A program made the position numbers and the translations under genes. Source: Billgrantia endophytica (GTDB lineage: Bacteria > Pseudomonadota > Gammaproteobacteria > Pseudomonadales > Halomonadaceae). Taken from it: a stretch of 64,000 nt of DNA. Location of the stretch: positions 255,659 through 319,658 of the forward strand of contig NZ_PNRF01000012.1 of NCBI RefSeq assembly GCF_002879615.1. Direction: 5' to 3'. Every line of letters starts with the position of its first letter. The stretch's first letter is position 1. Shown piece by piece: positions 26,978 to 38,552 of this stretch. Below the pieces are notes generated by a model, which saw only the letters and a program-made list of their open reading frames with translations, did not search any database and was not told where the DNA came from.

Positions 26978-27409
26978 TCAGGAACGGCGCGAGCGCTTGG
27001 CCTTGCGGGACTTCCAGGGATGCCTGGCCCGGGCCGGTCGCGCCACGCGGCTTTGGCCAACGTCCTCGTCGCGGAATTCGGGAACCGAGCCGCGAGTACC
27101 GGTGGTGAAGCGCAGGTGCATATGCAGGCCGGTCTTGGCCAGCATATGGCCGGTGACGGGAGCGGTGATGAACAGGAACAGGGTGATCAGCAGCTCCTGC
27201 ACGTGCAACTCGCGCTGGGTGATGGAGAAGTAGACCATCGAGGCGATCAGTATGCAGCCAATCCCCAGGGTGGTGCCCTTGGTGGGGCCATGCAGGCGCA
27301 TGAAGAAGTCCTTGAACTGCAGCATGCCCAGCGAGCCGGTAAAGGCGAAGATGCCGCCGGTCACCAGCAGGAAGGCAATCACGCCCTCGGCAATCACGTA
27401 GAAGGTCAT
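26978..27409 (-). CDS. mrpG: Mrp antiporter subunit G (operon 1)
   Basis: The 143-aa product has three transmembrane helices and the MrpG/PhaG core (GMLQFKDFFMRLHGPTKGTTLGIG, FITAPVTGHMLAK), then a basic 40-residue tail rich in Arg. It is the last gene of operon 1. GGGGA precedes the ATG at 27409, 10 bp after the mrpF stop; an in-frame upstream ATG is not needed. It is a structural subunit of the membrane-bound Mrp complex. Confidence 0.92.
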   Translation of the reverse strand: MTFYVIAEGVIAFLLVTGGIFAFTGSLGMLQFKDFFMRLHGPTKGTTLGIGCILIASMVYFSITQRELHVQELLITLFLFITAPVTGHMLAKTGLHMHLRFTTGTRGSVPEFRDEDVGQSRVARPARARHPWKSRKAKRSRRS

Positions 27410-27419
27410 GTCGTGTCCC

Positions 27420-27689
27420 CTATTCGATGATATCGCCACGCAGCAGGTAGCGGCAGATAGCCATGGTCCCGATGAAGCCCAGCATGGCGATCAGGATCGC
27501 CGCCTCGAAGTAGGTCTTGGTATTGAGCCACAGACCCAGCAGCACGATCAGGGCGATCGAGTTCACGTACAGGGTATCGAGCGCCAGAAGGCGGTCGGGG
27601 ACGTCGGGACCGATGGCGAGCCGGTAGACGTTCATGGCCATGGCCAGCACGATCAGGGTCAAGGTGATCCACAGGGCGGTATCTAGCAT
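27420..27689 (-). CDS. mrpF: Mrp antiporter subunit F (operon 1)
   Basis: The 89-aa product has three transmembrane helices and the VYRLAIGPDVPDRLLALDTLYVN motif typical of MrpF/PhaF. Its start overlaps the mrpE stop by 7 bp, indicating coupled translation within the six-gene operon. Confidence 0.93.
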   Translation of the reverse strand: MLDTALWITLTLIVLAMAMNVYRLAIGPDVPDRLLALDTLYVNSIALIVLLGLWLNTKTYFEAAILIAMLGFIGTMAICRYLLRGDIIE

Positions 27690-28180
27690 TCGAAGATCTC
27701 CTTGATCGGTCGCTCGTAGCGATCCCGGATTTCTCGGATCAGGGCCTGTTCGTCGTCCATGTCCAGTACGTGGATCAACAGCGAGGAGCCGTCGAGGCGA
27801 ATATTGGTCGACACGGTGCCTGGCGTCAGGGTGATGGTGTTGGCCAGCAGGGTGACGGCCAGACGATCCTTCACCTCCAGCGGGTACTCGACGAAGCCGG
27901 GATGCGGTTCGCGCCTCGGCAGCAGGATCAGCAGGCTCACGTGAATGTTGGCCTTGACGATGTCGTGGAGCACGACCAGCACGAACCAGGCCAGCTTGAG
28001 CGGATGCCTGACATGCGGCAGCGGCTCCCAGAATCGCTGGGTCAGAAGCGGAATGCCTACCGCCAGGGTGAGCCCCAGCAGGACCTGACCGGGAGCGATG
28101 CTACGGACCATCAATAGCCACACCAGCAGCAGCACCAGCGATAGTGTGGGGGTGGGCAGGTAACGTCCCAGGGCCTTCAT
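27683..28180 (-). CDS. mrpE: Mrp antiporter subunit E (operon 1)
   Basis: The 165-aa product has two N-terminal transmembrane helices and the conserved NTITLTPGTVSTNI segment of MrpE/PhaE. It overlaps mrpD by 4 bp (ATGA). MrpE is a small subunit needed for assembly or full activity of the complex. Confidence 0.93.
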   Translation of the reverse strand: MKALGRYLPTPTLSLVLLLVWLLMVRSIAPGQVLLGLTLAVGIPLLTQRFWEPLPHVRHPLKLAWFVLVVLHDIVKANIHVSLLILLPRREPHPGFVEYPLEVKDRLAVTLLANTITLTPGTVSTNIRLDGSSLLIHVLDMDDEQALIREIRDRYERPIKEIFEC

Positions 28181-29733
28181 GGCGCTTCTCCCTGTGTCTC
28201 GTCATGCGGTAGCCGCGGAAGCTGTGCGAGATCCGGGGCGGTCCCGCCCTCCAGCAACTGGTGAATGACCGCCTGTGGGCTGGCGAGCTGTTCCGCGGTG
28301 GCCTGGGTGTAGTGGCCGATGGGGCCGCCGAAGGCGACCAGCACGGGGACGCTTGCCAGCAGCCATATCACGCCGGCAAGTTGGGTCCGGCCGACCTTGC
28401 CGGCGACGACCTCGCCCTTGTAGCTGGCCCAGAAGAAAACCGAACCCGCGCGGGACATGGCGATCAAGGCGCACAGTCCGGCCAGCAGCAGCAGCGGCCA
28501 CAGCCATAGCCGAGCGCTGCCTTCCACGGCTTGCATCAGCATCAGTTTGCTGATCGACCCGGCCAGTGGGGGCAGGCCTGCCACGGCCACCGCGGCCACC
28601 AGGAAAAGGCCGCCGAGCAGGTGGCGCTGATGCAGGCGTCGGGCACGAACCAGGCGCGTGCCGGCCTTGCCACGCTGCTGTCCGATGAGCTCGGCTATCA
28701 GGAACAGGGCACCGCAGATCAAGGTGGTATGGGGCAGGTAGTAGAGCAGGGCGGTAGTGGCCTCTGTCGTACCCATCGCCACGCCTGCCAGCAGCGTGCC
28801 TACCGAGACCAGTACCAGATAGGCGATCAATGGGCGCAGGTCGCGCGCCGCCAGCACACCCACTCCGGCCAGGGCGATGGTGGCCAGCCCGGACCACCAC
28901 AGCCAGGTGGTGATGTGCGCGGCGGCCGGAGTCTCGACGAAGATCATCGACTGCACGCGCAGGATGGCATAGAGCCCCAGCTTGGTCATGATGGCGAACA
29001 GCGCGGCCACCGGCGCCGGGGCCGCCGCATAGGTGCGCGGCAGCCAGAAGTAGAGCGGCAGCAGCGCCGCCTTGAGGCTGAACACCACGATCAGCATGAG
29101 CGCGCCGGCGGTGACAAGGGCGGCCTGATCGCTGCCCATCTCGGCGACGCGGTTGGCCATGTCGGCCATGTTGAGGGTGCCGGTGGCTCCGTAGAGCACA
29201 CCCAGGGATATGACGAATAGCGCCGACCCGGCCACGTTGATGACCACGTAGTGCAGGCCGGCCGCGACCTGTTCCTTGCCACCGCCATGCATCAGCAGGG
29301 CATAGGAAGCGAGCAGCGTGATCTCGAAGAAGATGAAGAGATTGAACAGGTCGCTGGTGAGGAAGGCGCCGTTGAGGCCCATCAGCTGGAGCTGGAAGAG
29401 GCCGTGGAAGTGGCTGCCTCGGATATCCTCGCCGGCACAGGCGAAGAGCACGCAGCCCAGTGCCAGCGTTGCGGTCAGGACCAGCATCAGTGCCGAGAGA
29501 CGGTCGAGCATCAGCACGATACCGAAGGGGGCCTGCCAGTTCCCCAATGCGTACAGGAGCAGCTCGCCGCTGGCAGCGCGCCCCAGCAGTACCAGGCTGA
29601 TGAGTAGCAGTGCGCCGGTGAGCGCCACGCTGAGGCGGCGGTGAAAGCCGTCCGGGGCTTTGCCGGAGAGCAGCAGGATCAAGGCACCGATCATCGGCAT
29701 CAGGATAGGCAGGATGACCAGATGTTGGCTCAT
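28177..29733 (-). CDS. mrpD: Mrp antiporter subunit D (operon 1)
   Basis: The 518-aa product is a proton-translocating NuoN/NuoM-like subunit with about 14 helices. The helix-5 Glu is in LFIFFEITLLASY and the conserved Lys in SLKAALLPLYFWLP; a second Lys is in AIMTKLGLYAIL. It overlaps mrpC and mrpE by 4 bp each. Together with MrpA it forms the ion-conducting core, exchanging sodium (or potassium) for protons. Confidence 0.95.
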   Translation of the reverse strand: MSQHLVILPILMPMIGALILLLSGKAPDGFHRRLSVALTGALLLISLVLLGRAASGELLLYALGNWQAPFGIVLMLDRLSALMLVLTATLALGCVLFACAGEDIRGSHFHGLFQLQLMGLNGAFLTSDLFNLFIFFEITLLASYALLMHGGGKEQVAAGLHYVVINVAGSALFVISLGVLYGATGTLNMADMANRVAEMGSDQAALVTAGALMLIVVFSLKAALLPLYFWLPRTYAAAPAPVAALFAIMTKLGLYAILRVQSMIFVETPAAAHITTWLWWSGLATIALAGVGVLAARDLRPLIAYLVLVSVGTLLAGVAMGTTEATTALLYYLPHTTLICGALFLIAELIGQQRGKAGTRLVRARRLHQRHLLGGLFLVAAVAVAGLPPLAGSISKLMLMQAVEGSARLWLWPLLLLAGLCALIAMSRAGSVFFWASYKGEVVAGKVGRTQLAGVIWLLASVPVLVAFGGPIGHYTQATAEQLASPQAVIHQLLEGGTAPDLAQLPRLPHDETQGEAP

Positions 29734-30071
29734 TTGGCATCCCCTGCTTCGCCCTGCTGCCCATCCACGTGGTCGGAGCCCATTTCACTGCGCGCACGGA
29801 TCGCCAGGATGACCACGAAGGCCGTCATGGCAAAGCCGATCACGATGGCGGTGAGCACGAAGGCCTGGGGCAACGGGTCGGTCGGGACGGTCGACTCGCC
29901 GATCACCGCGGCGGCATGGGTGTTGAGGCCGCCAGTGGAGAACAGGAAGAGGTTGACGGCATAGCCGAGCAGCACCAGGCCGATGATGACGGGAAAGGTG
30001 CGGCCCCGCAGCAGCAGGTAGGTGCCGCTGGCGATCAGCACGCCGACGACGAGTGAGAAGAGGGCTTCCAT
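29730..30071 (-). CDS. mrpC: Mrp antiporter subunit C (operon 1)
   Basis: The 113-aa product has three helices and resembles NuoK, with GLVLLGYAVNLFLFSTGG and DPLPQAFVLTAIVIGFAMTA. The start ATG at 30071 overlaps the last base of the mrpA stop. In the Pha-type layout it follows the fused A-B gene directly. Confidence 0.94.
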   Translation of the reverse strand: MEALFSLVVGVLIASGTYLLLRGRTFPVIIGLVLLGYAVNLFLFSTGGLNTHAAAVIGESTVPTDPLPQAFVLTAIVIGFAMTAFVVILAIRARSEMGSDHVDGQQGEAGDAK

Positions 30072-32881
30072 CAGCGTTCCTCCATGCGTGGGCGGTGGAT
30101 CGTGGTGACCCGGCCCAGGTTGATCAGGATCATCAGGGTGGCGCCGACCACGGCAAGATAGACTCCCAGATCGAAGAGCATTGCCGAGGCCAGCTCGATC
30201 TCGCCAAGCAACGGAACATCGAAATGGCCGAAAGCCGATGTCAGGAAGGGATAGCCGAACAGCCAACTGGCCAGGCCGGTGGCCACGGCGACGGCCAGCC
30301 CGGAAACGGCCACCGCCGAGTAGGAGACAGGCAACCGCTCACGGGTCCACTCGTGGCCGCGGGCCATGTACTGCAGGACCAGGGCCACTGCGGTGATCAG
30401 GCCGGCGATGAAGCCGCCTCCCGGCTGATTGTGGCCGCGCAGGAAGATGTAGACCGACACCAGCAGGGCCAGCGGCAGCAGAACCTGCGCTATCACGGCA
30501 AGGATCAGAGGATAGCGATGGCGCGACCAGCGGATGCCTTCCAGGTTGCCCGCCGGCATGAACAGCTTCATGCGGTTGAGCAGCTTGAAGGTGGCCAGGC
30601 CGGCCAGGGTCAGCACAGTGATCTCGCCAAGGGTGTCGTAGCCGCGGAAGTCCACCAGGATCACGTTGACCACGTTGGTGCCGCCGCCGCCGGGCACGGA
30701 CTCGCGCAGGAAGAAATCGGCGATGGTCAACGTCTCGCGGGTCAGCAGGGCGTAGTTGAGCATCGCCACCACGAGTCCCAGGGAAACGGCGAGGAGCAGG
30801 TCGCGCAGGATGCGCCGTCCCGATACCAGCAGTGGCGGTCTCTGGGGCAGGAAGAACAGGGCCAGGATCATGAGAATCATCGACACCACTTCCACCGACA
30901 ACTGAGTGAGGGCCAGATCCGGGGCCGAGAAGCGCACGAAGGTCAGCGATACCGATAGTCCCACCACCGAGAGCATCAGCAGCGAGACGAGCCGCCAGCG
31001 GTGGCTCAGTGCACTGCCGATGGCGCCGAAGATGATCAGCACCGCGCCGAGCACCACCATGCCATCGATGGGCTGGACCCCCAGTTCGCCGGTCAGGGCA
31101 TCGAGCTGGGACAGGCCGATGCCGGCCATGAGCAGGGCGCATAGGATCAGCAGGGCCTGATAGCGCTGCAGGGAACCGTTCTCCAGTCGTAGCGTGAGCC
31201 ACAGGGTGGCCTTGATCAGGCGCAGGGTGGCGGCTTCGAAGAGCAGGCCGGCATCGCGGGCGGGGAACAGGGCGGCGATGCGGGCGAAGCGCCGGTGGTG
31301 GTAGAGTACCGCCACACCGCCGGCCACTGCAGCCAGGCTCATCAGCAGCGGCAGGTTGATGCCGTGCCATAGCGCCAGGCTGAAGAGCGGGGTGGTATCG
31401 CCCTGCACGGCCAGGCTGGCGGCATTGACCAGCGGCGCGGCGAGGGTCATCGGGAACAGGCCGATCAGCAGGCTCATGGCGGCCAGGAACAGGCCGGGAG
31501 CCAGCATACCGCGGGCTGGGTCGTGGGCCTTCAAGGGGGGCTGGGCCTTCTGCTCGCGTGTCAGCTTGGGTTCGGCAAAGAACAGGCTGTAAATGAGCCG
31601 TAGCGAATAGGCCACCGAGAGGATGGCGCCTACCATCACCAGCATGGGAATCAGGGCGCTGAGGGCGCCGAGCACATTGTTGACCAGGCTCTGTTCGAAC
31701 AGCATCTCCTTGGACAGGAAGCCGTTGAATGGCGGGAACCCGGCCATGGCGGCGCCAGCCAGGATCGTCATGGTACCGGTGAGCGGCATCATTGCCCACA
31801 GTGCTCCCAGACGATCGATGTCACGGGTGCCGGTTTCATGATCGATGATGCCCACCATCATGAACAGCGCCGCCTTGAACGTGGCATGGTTGAGGATATG
31901 GAACACGGCGGCGACGATGGCCAGCGGGCTACCCAGACCGAGCAGTAGCGTGATCAGGCCCAGGTGGCTGACCGTGGAAAAGGCCAATATTCCTTTCAGG
32001 TCGCGTTCCAGAAGGGCGAACCACGCGGCATAGAGCATGGTGATCAGGCCGACAAGTGACAGGACGACAGCCCACAGGGCGGTATCGCCAAGCGCCGGGT
32101 TGAGGCGGGCCATCAGGAAGACCCCGGCCTTGACCATGGTGGCCGAATGCAGGAAGGCCGACACCGGCGTTGGAGCCGCCATGGCGTGGGGCAGCCAGAA
32201 ATGGAACGGGAACTGGGCCGATTTGGTGAAGGCGCCAAACAGTACCAGTGTCAGGATCAGCGGGTAGTGAGACGAGGCGCGTATCACGTCGCCGGCCGCC
32301 AGCACCTCCCCAAGGGCAAAGCTGCCGACCGACTGGCCGATAAGCAAGATGCCGGCCAGCAGCGCCAGACCTCCGGCGCCGGTAACGGTGAGCGCCATGC
32401 GCGCGCCGCGTCGGGCATCGCTGCGATGGCCCCAGAAGCCGATCAGCAGGAACGACGAGATACTGGTCAGCTCCCAGAAGAACCACAGCAGGAGCAGATT
32501 GTCGGCCATGGCGATGCCCAGCATGGCTGTCATGAACAGCACCATGTAGGACAGGAAGCGGCCGTCGTCTTCCTCGGCCGATAGATAGTAGCCCGCGTAG
32601 AGCAGGATCAGGCTACCGATACCCAGGATGAGCAGCGAGAAAAGCAGCGTCAGGCCGTCAATCCGCAGTGCCAGGTCAAGGCCTAGCAGGGGGAGCCAGG
32701 GTATCTGTAGACTGACCACGTTGCCGGCGATCACCGTCGGTGCATGCAGCAGCACCAGGCCCAGGGCGAGCAATGGGGCTATCAGTGTGGCGGTGACGCA
32801 GGTCTTGCGGCCATAGCGGGAGGTCATCACCGGCACGACGATACCGACGATGGTAAGGAGGGGAATCCACAGCAGCGACAT
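30071..32881 (-). CDS. mrpA: Mrp antiporter subunit A fused to subunit B (PhaAB type, operon 1)
   Basis: The 936-aa product joins a NuoL-like MrpA with about 20 helices to a C-terminal MrpB domain that begins near residue 789 and carries [15 protein letters not shown]. In the A part the helix-5 Glu is in [13 protein letters not shown], the Lys in [16 protein letters not shown], and [21 protein letters not shown] is intact. The fusion defines group-2 (Pha-type) Mrp operons with six genes. It is transcribed away from the second operon. The start ATG 32881 follows GGACGGA; longer in-frame starts are possible. Confidence 0.95.
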   Translation of the reverse strand: MSLLWIPLLTIVGIVVPVMTSRYGRKTCVTATLIAPLLALGLVLLHAPTVIAGNVVSLQIPWLPLLGLDLALRIDGLTLLFSLLILGIGSLILLYAGYYLSAEEDDGRFLSYMVLFMTAMLGIAMADNLLLLWFFWELTSISSFLLIGFWGHRSDARRGARMALTVTGAGGLALLAGILLIGQSVGSFALGEVLAAGDVIRASSHYPLILTLVLFGAFTKSAQFPFHFWLPHAMAAPTPVSAFLHSATMVKAGVFLMARLNPALGDTALWAVVLSLVGLITMLYAAWFALLERDLKGILAFSTVSHLGLITLLLGLGSPLAIVAAVFHILNHATFKAALFMMVGIIDHETGTRDIDRLGALWAMMPLTGTMTILAGAAMAGFPPFNGFLSKEMLFEQSLVNNVLGALSALIPMLVMVGAILSVAYSLRLIYSLFFAEPKLTREQKAQPPLKAHDPARGMLAPGLFLAAMSLLIGLFPMTLAAPLVNAASLAVQGDTTPLFSLALWHGINLPLLMSLAAVAGGVAVLYHHRRFARIAALFPARDAGLLFEAATLRLIKATLWLTLRLENGSLQRYQALLILCALLMAGIGLSQLDALTGELGVQPIDGMVVLGAVLIIFGAIGSALSHRWRLVSLLMLSVVGLSVSLTFVRFSAPDLALTQLSVEVVSMILMILALFFLPQRPPLLVSGRRILRDLLLAVSLGLVVAMLNYALLTRETLTIADFFLRESVPGGGGTNVVNVILVDFRGYDTLGEITVLTLAGLATFKLLNRMKLFMPAGNLEGIRWSRHRYPLILAVIAQVLLPLALLVSVYIFLRGHNQPGGGFIAGLITAVALVLQYMARGHEWTRERLPVSYSAVAVSGLAVAVATGLASWLFGYPFLTSAFGHFDVPLLGEIELASAMLFDLGVYLAVVGATLMILINLGRVTTIHRPRMEER

Positions 32882-33327
32882 GGTGGTCCGTCCATTCTGG
32901 CGGTGGGTCGGTGGCATCGCACCACAGCAGGAGGTTCCGTCGTGGCGTAGCGTGCCCCCGAATACCACACGAGCTTATTTGTAGCGATCGAGGATCGTCA
33001 GGGCCGACCTTGGGCACGAATGAAAAAGCGGAGGTAAATCGCTATACTAGCCGTCCATTTCGCTTTGAAATCAACGCTTGCCGTAGCCAGCCGCGGCGCA
33101 GAGTTTATAGCTTTTGCAGTGCAATAAACAGCCTGAAGCGGCCGTTGGCGCTCATCCATTGGGCGTATTCTTTCGACAAGATGATGGTTTCTTGATCTGG
33201 TACGCTATCCAAGTGCAGTCGCCCTGAAGGGGGTTGACAAGACGGACCCGCCGGCTGCCTGACGAACCTGGCCAGGTGGTGGTCATGCCGCCAGGCCCGG
33301 ACGAAGAACTGAACAGAAGGGAACTGC
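32882..33327. promoter_or_regulatory. Shared regulatory region between two divergent Mrp operons
   Basis: This 446-bp gap has no convincing gene. On the plus strand TATACT at 33043-33048 is a good -10 with a poor -35, and TTGACA at 33234-33239 has no matching -10. On the minus strand TATAAA (33108-33103) is a possible -10. The lower GC content around 32970-33185 fits a promoter region. Both operons could be controlled from here. Confidence 0.4.
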
Positions 33328-35664
33328 ATGATGCAATTTGCCGTGCTATCGGGTTTTGTGCTGGCCGCCTTTGCGCCTCTGCTGCATCGTTGGTTCGGCG
33401 GGAGCACTAGCTTCGTGCTGGCGGCCTTTCCTGCTGTCCTGGCCCTGTGGTTCCTGGGGCAGGTGCCGGCAATAATGGATGGCGAGGTGCTGGGGTTCGC
33501 CCTTGAGTGGGTCCCTTCACTGGGCATGAGCCTGACCTTCGTGGTGGATGGATTGTCTCTGCTGTTCGCCTTGCTGATCACTGTCATCGGCACCTTCGTG
33601 CTGATCTATGCCGGCGGCTACCTCAAGGGTCACCCCGACCTGGTGCGCTTCCATGTGGTGATCCTTGCCTTCATGGTGTCGATGCTCGGCCTGGTCCTTG
33701 CGGACGGGCTGGTCACGCTGTTCGTCTTCTGGGAACTGACCAGCATCACCTCCTACCTGCTGATAGGCTTCAGTCACGCCGACCTGGAGGCCCGCAAGTC
33801 GGCCAGGCAGGGGCTGTTCGTCACCTTCGCTGGTGGCCTGGCGCTGATGGCGGGGCTGGTAATGCTGGGCATCGCCGGTGGCAGCTGGTCGCTTGTCGAG
33901 CTCAATGGCATGGGTGACGCATTGCGCGAGCACGACCTCTATACGCCCCTGCTGATCTGTATCCTGTTGGGCGCTTTCACCAAATCGGCCCAGTTCCCGT
34001 TCCATTTCTGGTTGCCCAACGCCATGGCCGCGCCGACCCCGGTGTCGGCGTATCTCCACTCCGCGACCATGGTCAAGGCGGGCATTTACCTGCTGGCCCG
34101 TTTGCAACCGAGCCTGGGGGGAACCGAGATGTGGGTGGGCATCCTCTCGGTGGTGGGTGCGCTGACCATGTTCACCGGTGCTTTCCTGGCCATTCGCCAT
34201 ACCAATATCAAGAAATTGTTGGCCTACTCCACGGTCATGGCGCTGGGCACCCTGACCATGCTGCTGGGTATTGGTACCGAAGGCGCCTTGATCGCCTTCG
34301 TGACCTTCCTGCTGGCGCACTCTCTCTACAAGGGAGCGCTATTCATGGTGGCAGGCATTCTCGATCACGAAACCGGTACCAAGGACGTGACGGCCATGGG
34401 CGGGTTGCGTCCGTTGATGCCGGTTACCGCCTTGGTGGCACTGGTTGCGGCCCTGTCGCTGGCCGGTGCCCCGCCCTTGTTCGGCTTCATCGCCAAGGAG
34501 TTGATGTTCGAGACGATCCTGGGGGCGGAAGCCTATCGCTGGCTGGTCGTGTTGCTGGCCTTTGCCGCAGCCTTTCTGACCATCGCCGTAGCAGCCATCG
34601 TGGCCTTGCGCCCCTTCTTCGGCGAACGCCGCCCAACCCCTCGGGTCGCGCACGAGGCGCCCGTATCGATGCTGGTTGGGCCGGCCGTGCTGGCTCTGCT
34701 GTCGCTGCTACTGGGGCTGCTACCGGTGCTGGCGGGCATGGGGCTACTCACCGCTGCTGCCTCGGCGGTGATCGGTGAGCAGGTCACGGTGACGCTGGCG
34801 CTGTGGCACGGCATCAACCTGCCGCTTGTCATGTCGCTGGTCAGCCTGGCCCTGGGTTATATGGTCTTCCGCCGCTGGGATCAGGTGCGGGCCCGGCTGG
34901 CAAGGCTGGACCCACTGATGGCGCGAGGCCCCGAGGCGGGCTACGAGGCCTTGATGGACTGGGTGGCGGTGGTCTCCGGCTGGCAGACCCGGATCCTGCA
35001 GAATGGGTACATGCGAAACTACATCATGGTGACGATACTGACGCTGATTGCGCTGGTCGGTAACTCGCTGCTGCTGCGCCATGCCCCGGAAATCGTCTTT
35101 CGGCTCGATGTACGTTTCCATGAAGTGGTGGTGGTAGGCCTGATGGTGATGGGTGCCTTGTTCGCGGCCATTTCCCGGTCGCGGTTGGGCGCGGTGGTCT
35201 CGGTAGGCATCATGGGGTTCTCCATCGCTCTGACTTTCATCCTGTTCAGTGCGCCGGACCTGGGTATCACTCAGTTGCTGGTAGAGACTCTGACGGTCAT
35301 CCTGCTGGTACTGGTGCTCTTCCGCCTGCCACGCTTTGCCAGCCTGTCGACTCCGCTGGAGCGGGTGAGGGATGTCATGGTGGCGGGTAGCGTCGGGGTG
35401 CTGATCACCCTGCTCATACTCACTGCCTGGGGAATCGACCAGTTCGTTCCCATTTCCGGCTACATGGTCGAGAACAGCGTGCCGCTGGCTCATGGGCGCA
35501 ATATCGTCAATGTGATTCTGGTCGACTATCGGGCGCTGGATACCCTGGGTGAGATATTCGTGCTGGCCTTGGCTGCGATCGGGGTCATCGCCATGCTCAA
35601 GCTGCGAGCCGCGGAGAAACCGGGCAAGCCGGCATCACAGGAGAAGGAGTCGGCCGATGGTTAA
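33328..35664 (+). CDS. mrpA: Mrp antiporter subunit A (operon 2)
   Basis: The 778-aa product is a stand-alone MrpA without the B domain. Helix-5 Glu is in [13 protein letters not shown], the Lys in [16 protein letters not shown], and the [25 protein letters not shown] segment is intact. The C-terminal third contains the MrpA-specific [23 protein letters not shown] and the [18 protein letters not shown] signatures. The start follows GAAGGGAACTGC with two adjacent ATGs. It heads a seven-gene group-1 operon and is divergent from operon 1. Confidence 0.96.
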   Translation: MMQFAVLSGFVLAAFAPLLHRWFGGSTSFVLAAFPAVLALWFLGQVPAIMDGEVLGFALEWVPSLGMSLTFVVDGLSLLFALLITVIGTFVLIYAGGYLKGHPDLVRFHVVILAFMVSMLGLVLADGLVTLFVFWELTSITSYLLIGFSHADLEARKSARQGLFVTFAGGLALMAGLVMLGIAGGSWSLVELNGMGDALREHDLYTPLLICILLGAFTKSAQFPFHFWLPNAMAAPTPVSAYLHSATMVKAGIYLLARLQPSLGGTEMWVGILSVVGALTMFTGAFLAIRHTNIKKLLAYSTVMALGTLTMLLGIGTEGALIAFVTFLLAHSLYKGALFMVAGILDHETGTKDVTAMGGLRPLMPVTALVALVAALSLAGAPPLFGFIAKELMFETILGAEAYRWLVVLLAFAAAFLTIAVAAIVALRPFFGERRPTPRVAHEAPVSMLVGPAVLALLSLLLGLLPVLAGMGLLTAAASAVIGEQVTVTLALWHGINLPLVMSLVSLALGYMVFRRWDQVRARLARLDPLMARGPEAGYEALMDWVAVVSGWQTRILQNGYMRNYIMVTILTLIALVGNSLLLRHAPEIVFRLDVRFHEVVVVGLMVMGALFAAISRSRLGAVVSVGIMGFSIALTFILFSAPDLGITQLLVETLTVILLVLVLFRLPRFASLSTPLERVRDVMVAGSVGVLITLLILTAWGIDQFVPISGYMVENSVPLAHGRNIVNVILVDYRALDTLGEIFVLALAAIGVIAMLKLRAAEKPGKPASQEKESADG

Positions 35665-36088
35665 GTCCGGAACGCTCATACTGCACACCGCGGCACGTGT
35701 CCTGATGCCGTTGCAGCTGTTGTTCTCCCTGTTCCTGCTGCTGCGTGGGCATGATGAGCCCGGCGGTGGCTTCATCGCCGGACTGGTGGCCGCGGGGGCC
35801 TTTACCCTCTACCTTTTCGCCTTTGGGGTCACGGCCACCCGGGAGGTGCTGCGCATGGTCGACCCGCGAGACCTGGTTGGCCTTGGGTTGCTGTTGGGCA
35901 TGATCTCGGTATTTCCCGCTTGGTTCATGGGCCAGCCCTTCCTGACCGCCCAGTGGTGGACCATCCCCGGCATCGAGTTCAAGGCATCGACGCCGCTGAT
36001 TTTCGATATCGGCGTGTACCTGACCGTGCTGGGGTCGGTGCTGGCCATGGTCATGACGCTGATGGAGGTGGACAAGGATGAACCCTGA
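35657..36088 (+). CDS. mrpB: Mrp antiporter subunit B (operon 2)
   Basis: The 143-aa product has four helices and the MrpB motif [20 protein letters not shown], equivalent to the C-terminal domain of the fused subunit in operon 1. The start ATG (MVKSG) follows AAGGAG and overlaps the mrpA stop by 8 bp. Confidence 0.94.
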   Translation: MVKSGTLILHTAARVLMPLQLLFSLFLLLRGHDEPGGGFIAGLVAAGAFTLYLFAFGVTATREVLRMVDPRDLVGLGLLLGMISVFPAWFMGQPFLTAQWWTIPGIEFKASTPLIFDIGVYLTVLGSVLAMVMTLMEVDKDEP

Positions 36089-36142
36089 ACGCCAGCCGGG
36101 CACTGCGACTGCTATCTCGCCAACTTGCCAGGGAGGTTTCCC

Positions 36143-36490
36143 ATGGAACCGATAATGGCCGTGGCCATCGGCATCCTGTATGCCGCAGCGATCTTCCTGA
36201 TGCTCCGCCGTTCAATCGTCAAGCTGGTGATTGGCCTGATACTGCTCTCCAACGCGGCGAACCTGCTGATCTTCACATCGGCCGGAATGACCCGCGGGGC
36301 ACCGCCGCTGATCCCCGCCGGCCTGGCTGCACCGCTTGGCCCGGTGGCCGACCCGCTGCCTCAGGCGCTGGTATTGACCGCCATCGTGATTGCCTTCGGC
36401 GTGCTTGCCTTTGCCGTGGTATTGATTCGCCGTGCCTACGAGATCGTCAAGGCCGATGACCTGGACAAGATGAAGGATACCGATACGTGA
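36143..36490 (+). CDS. mrpC: Mrp antiporter subunit C (operon 2)
   Basis: The 115-aa product is NuoK-like with three helices and [16 protein letters not shown] and [24 protein letters not shown] precedes the ATG at 36143. The last base pairs overlap the GTG start of mrpD. Confidence 0.95.
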   Translation: MEPIMAVAIGILYAAAIFLMLRRSIVKLVIGLILLSNAANLLIFTSAGMTRGAPPLIPAGLAAPLGPVADPLPQALVLTAIVIAFGVLAFAVVLIRRAYEIVKADDLDKMKDTDT

Positions 36491-38061
36491 GGCCCGAAGT
36501 TGCTCTTCCCGTTCTTCTGCCGTTGCTGTCGGGCGCGGTCTCCCTGCTGTTCTGGCGCTCGCGCCCCATGCAACGCTTCATCGCCGTGGCCGGCAATGCC
36601 GCCCTGCTCGGCGTTGCGCTCTGGCTGCTGGTATCGGTCGGCCGTGACGACTATGTGGTGATCCAGATGGGCGGCTGGCAAGCCCCCTTCGGCATTACCC
36701 TGATCGCCGACATGCTCAGTGCGGTGATGATCCTGCTGACCGGCATCATTGGCCTGTCCCTGGCCGTCTATTCGCTGGCTTCCACCGGGCCCGGTCATGA
36801 GCGCTTCGGATATTATCCGTTGATGCACATGCTGCTGGCTGGCGTGTCCGGTGCTTTCCTCACCGGGGACATCTTCAACCTCTACGTCTGGTTCGAGGTG
36901 ATGCTGGTGGCCTCCTTCGCACTGCTGATCCTCGGTGGCGAGAAGGCGCAGATGGAAGGCGCCATCAAGTACGTGACCCTTAACCTGCTGGCCTCCGTGA
37001 TTTTCCTCACCGCCATCGGGCTGCTTTACGGCATGGTCGGCACCCTCAACATGGCCGATATCGCCCAGCGTCTGGCGGTGGCCGAGCATCGGGGCATGGT
37101 CGAGGTTCTGGCGGTGATGTTCATGATCGCCTTCGGCATCAAGGCGGCGGCCTTTCCCCTGTTCTTCTGGCTGCCGGCTTCCTATCACACGCCGCCTGTG
37201 GCGGTATCGGCGCTATTTGCCGGCCTGCTCACCAAGGTGGGGGTCTATTCGCTATTCCGGGTCTTCACCCTGATCTTCGACCAGACCCTGGGCTACACCC
37301 AGGACCTGCTGATATGGGGTGCGGCCCTCACCATGGTCACCGGGGTATTGGGGGCGGCGGCGCAGTTCGAATTCCGCCGTATCCTGTCATTCCATATCGT
37401 CAGCCAGATCGGTTACATGATCCTGGGGTTGGCCCTGTTCACCCCCCTGGCCATTGCCGGGGGTATCTTCGCGGTCATGCACAACATCGTGGTCAAGACC
37501 AACCTGTTCCTGATCAGCGGCATCACCCGGCGCATTCAGGGCACTTACGAACTCAAGAAGATGGGCGGGCTCTACCGTGAACGCCCCTGGCTCTCGGTAG
37601 CCTTCTTCCTGTCGGCCTTTTCCCTGGCCGGCATACCCCCGCTGTCCGGCTTCTTCGCCAAGTTCGTGATCGTGCGGGCCGGTATCGAGGCCGGAGCCTA
37701 TGTCGTGACCGGAGTGGCCCTGGCGGTGGGGCTGATGACCCTCTATTCGATGGTCAAGATATGGAATGAGGTATTCTGGAAGAGCCTGCCGAAGGACAAC
37801 CTGGTGCCGGTGGAGGAAACCGTGGTGGGGGACGACAGCCGCATGGTGCCACCTAGTCTTTGGCTGATGTATCTGCCCGTAGGAGTACTGGCGCTCTTTG
37901 CCTTGTTGATCGGGATCTTCGCCGAGCCGTTGATGGTCATCATGAACCAGGTCGGCGATCAGCTCATGAATCCACAAGGCTATATCGAGGCGGTGCTGGG
38001 AAGCGATGGCGGCGTGGATGATGCTCTGGTCGAGGCGCTGAACCGGGAGGAGACGCCATGA
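36487..38061 (+). CDS. mrpD: Mrp antiporter subunit D (operon 2)
   Basis: The 524-aa product has the MrpD pattern: Glu in [17 protein letters not shown], Lys in [28 protein letters not shown] helix and [13 protein letters not shown]. It starts with GTG overlapping the mrpC stop (GTGA). It is clearly diverged from the operon-1 MrpD. Confidence 0.95.
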   Translation: MRPEVALPVLLPLLSGAVSLLFWRSRPMQRFIAVAGNAALLGVALWLLVSVGRDDYVVIQMGGWQAPFGITLIADMLSAVMILLTGIIGLSLAVYSLASTGPGHERFGYYPLMHMLLAGVSGAFLTGDIFNLYVWFEVMLVASFALLILGGEKAQMEGAIKYVTLNLLASVIFLTAIGLLYGMVGTLNMADIAQRLAVAEHRGMVEVLAVMFMIAFGIKAAAFPLFFWLPASYHTPPVAVSALFAGLLTKVGVYSLFRVFTLIFDQTLGYTQDLLIWGAALTMVTGVLGAAAQFEFRRILSFHIVSQIGYMILGLALFTPLAIAGGIFAVMHNIVVKTNLFLISGITRRIQGTYELKKMGGLYRERPWLSVAFFLSAFSLAGIPPLSGFFAKFVIVRAGIEAGAYVVTGVALAVGLMTLYSMVKIWNEVFWKSLPKDNLVPVEETVVGDDSRMVPPSLWLMYLPVGVLALFALLIGIFAEPLMVIMNQVGDQLMNPQGYIEAVLGSDGGVDDALVEALNREETP

Positions 38062-38531
38062 CAGGTGCAATCTGGAACCTGCTGCTGGCCCTGGCCTGGG
38101 TCATCCTCAGTGGCGATTTCACGGGACTCAACCTCGTGATGGGGCTGGTGTTCGGCTACCTCACCCTGGTGCTCATCGAGCCGCAGGTGGAGGCGCTCAA
38201 AGGCTATCCGGCCCGGGTGCCGAGGATAGTCCGCTTCATCGGCTTCTTCATCAAGGAACTGCTGCTGGCCAACTTCAAGGTGGGCTTCGATATCCTGACG
38301 CCGCCCTGGTACATGCAGCCCGGGGTGATCGCCATGCCACTGGAAGCCCGTACGGAACTCGAGATCACCATGGTGGCCAACCTGATTTCGCTGACACCGG
38401 GCACCCTGAGCCTGGACGTCTCCGATGATCGCAAGGTGCTCTACATTCACGCCATGTTCCTCGACGACGAGGAGGAACTGCGCCGCAACCTCAAGGAAAT
38501 GGAATACCGTGCCCTGGAACTGTTTCGCTGA
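38058..38531 (+). CDS. mrpE: Mrp antiporter subunit E (operon 2)
   Basis: The 157-aa product has N-terminal hydrophobic helices and the ANLISLTPGTLSLDVS core of MrpE. It starts within the mrpD stop (ATGA). Confidence 0.94.
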   Translation: MTGAIWNLLLALAWVILSGDFTGLNLVMGLVFGYLTLVLIEPQVEALKGYPARVPRIVRFIGFFIKELLLANFKVGFDILTPPWYMQPGVIAMPLEARTELEITMVANLISLTPGTLSLDVSDDRKVLYIHAMFLDDEEELRRNLKEMEYRALELFR

Positions 38532-38552
38532 GCCTGGCCGCGAGGTGTCGCC

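Noticed and set aside
28202..29797. A 531-codon minus-strand frame overlapping mrpD of operon 1
   Set aside because: It is the shifted frame of mrpD with Arg/Pro/His-rich composition; mrpD has the conserved motifs.
27408..30958. Several plus-strand frames (for example 28531-29220 and 30053-30958) opposite Mrp operon 1
   Set aside because: Gln/His/Arg-rich translations are the reverse complement of membrane-protein codons; no start signals support them.
30339..31799. A 486-codon frame within the fused mrpA-mrpB gene
   Set aside because: It is an alternative frame with composition typical of shadows and no recognisable motif.
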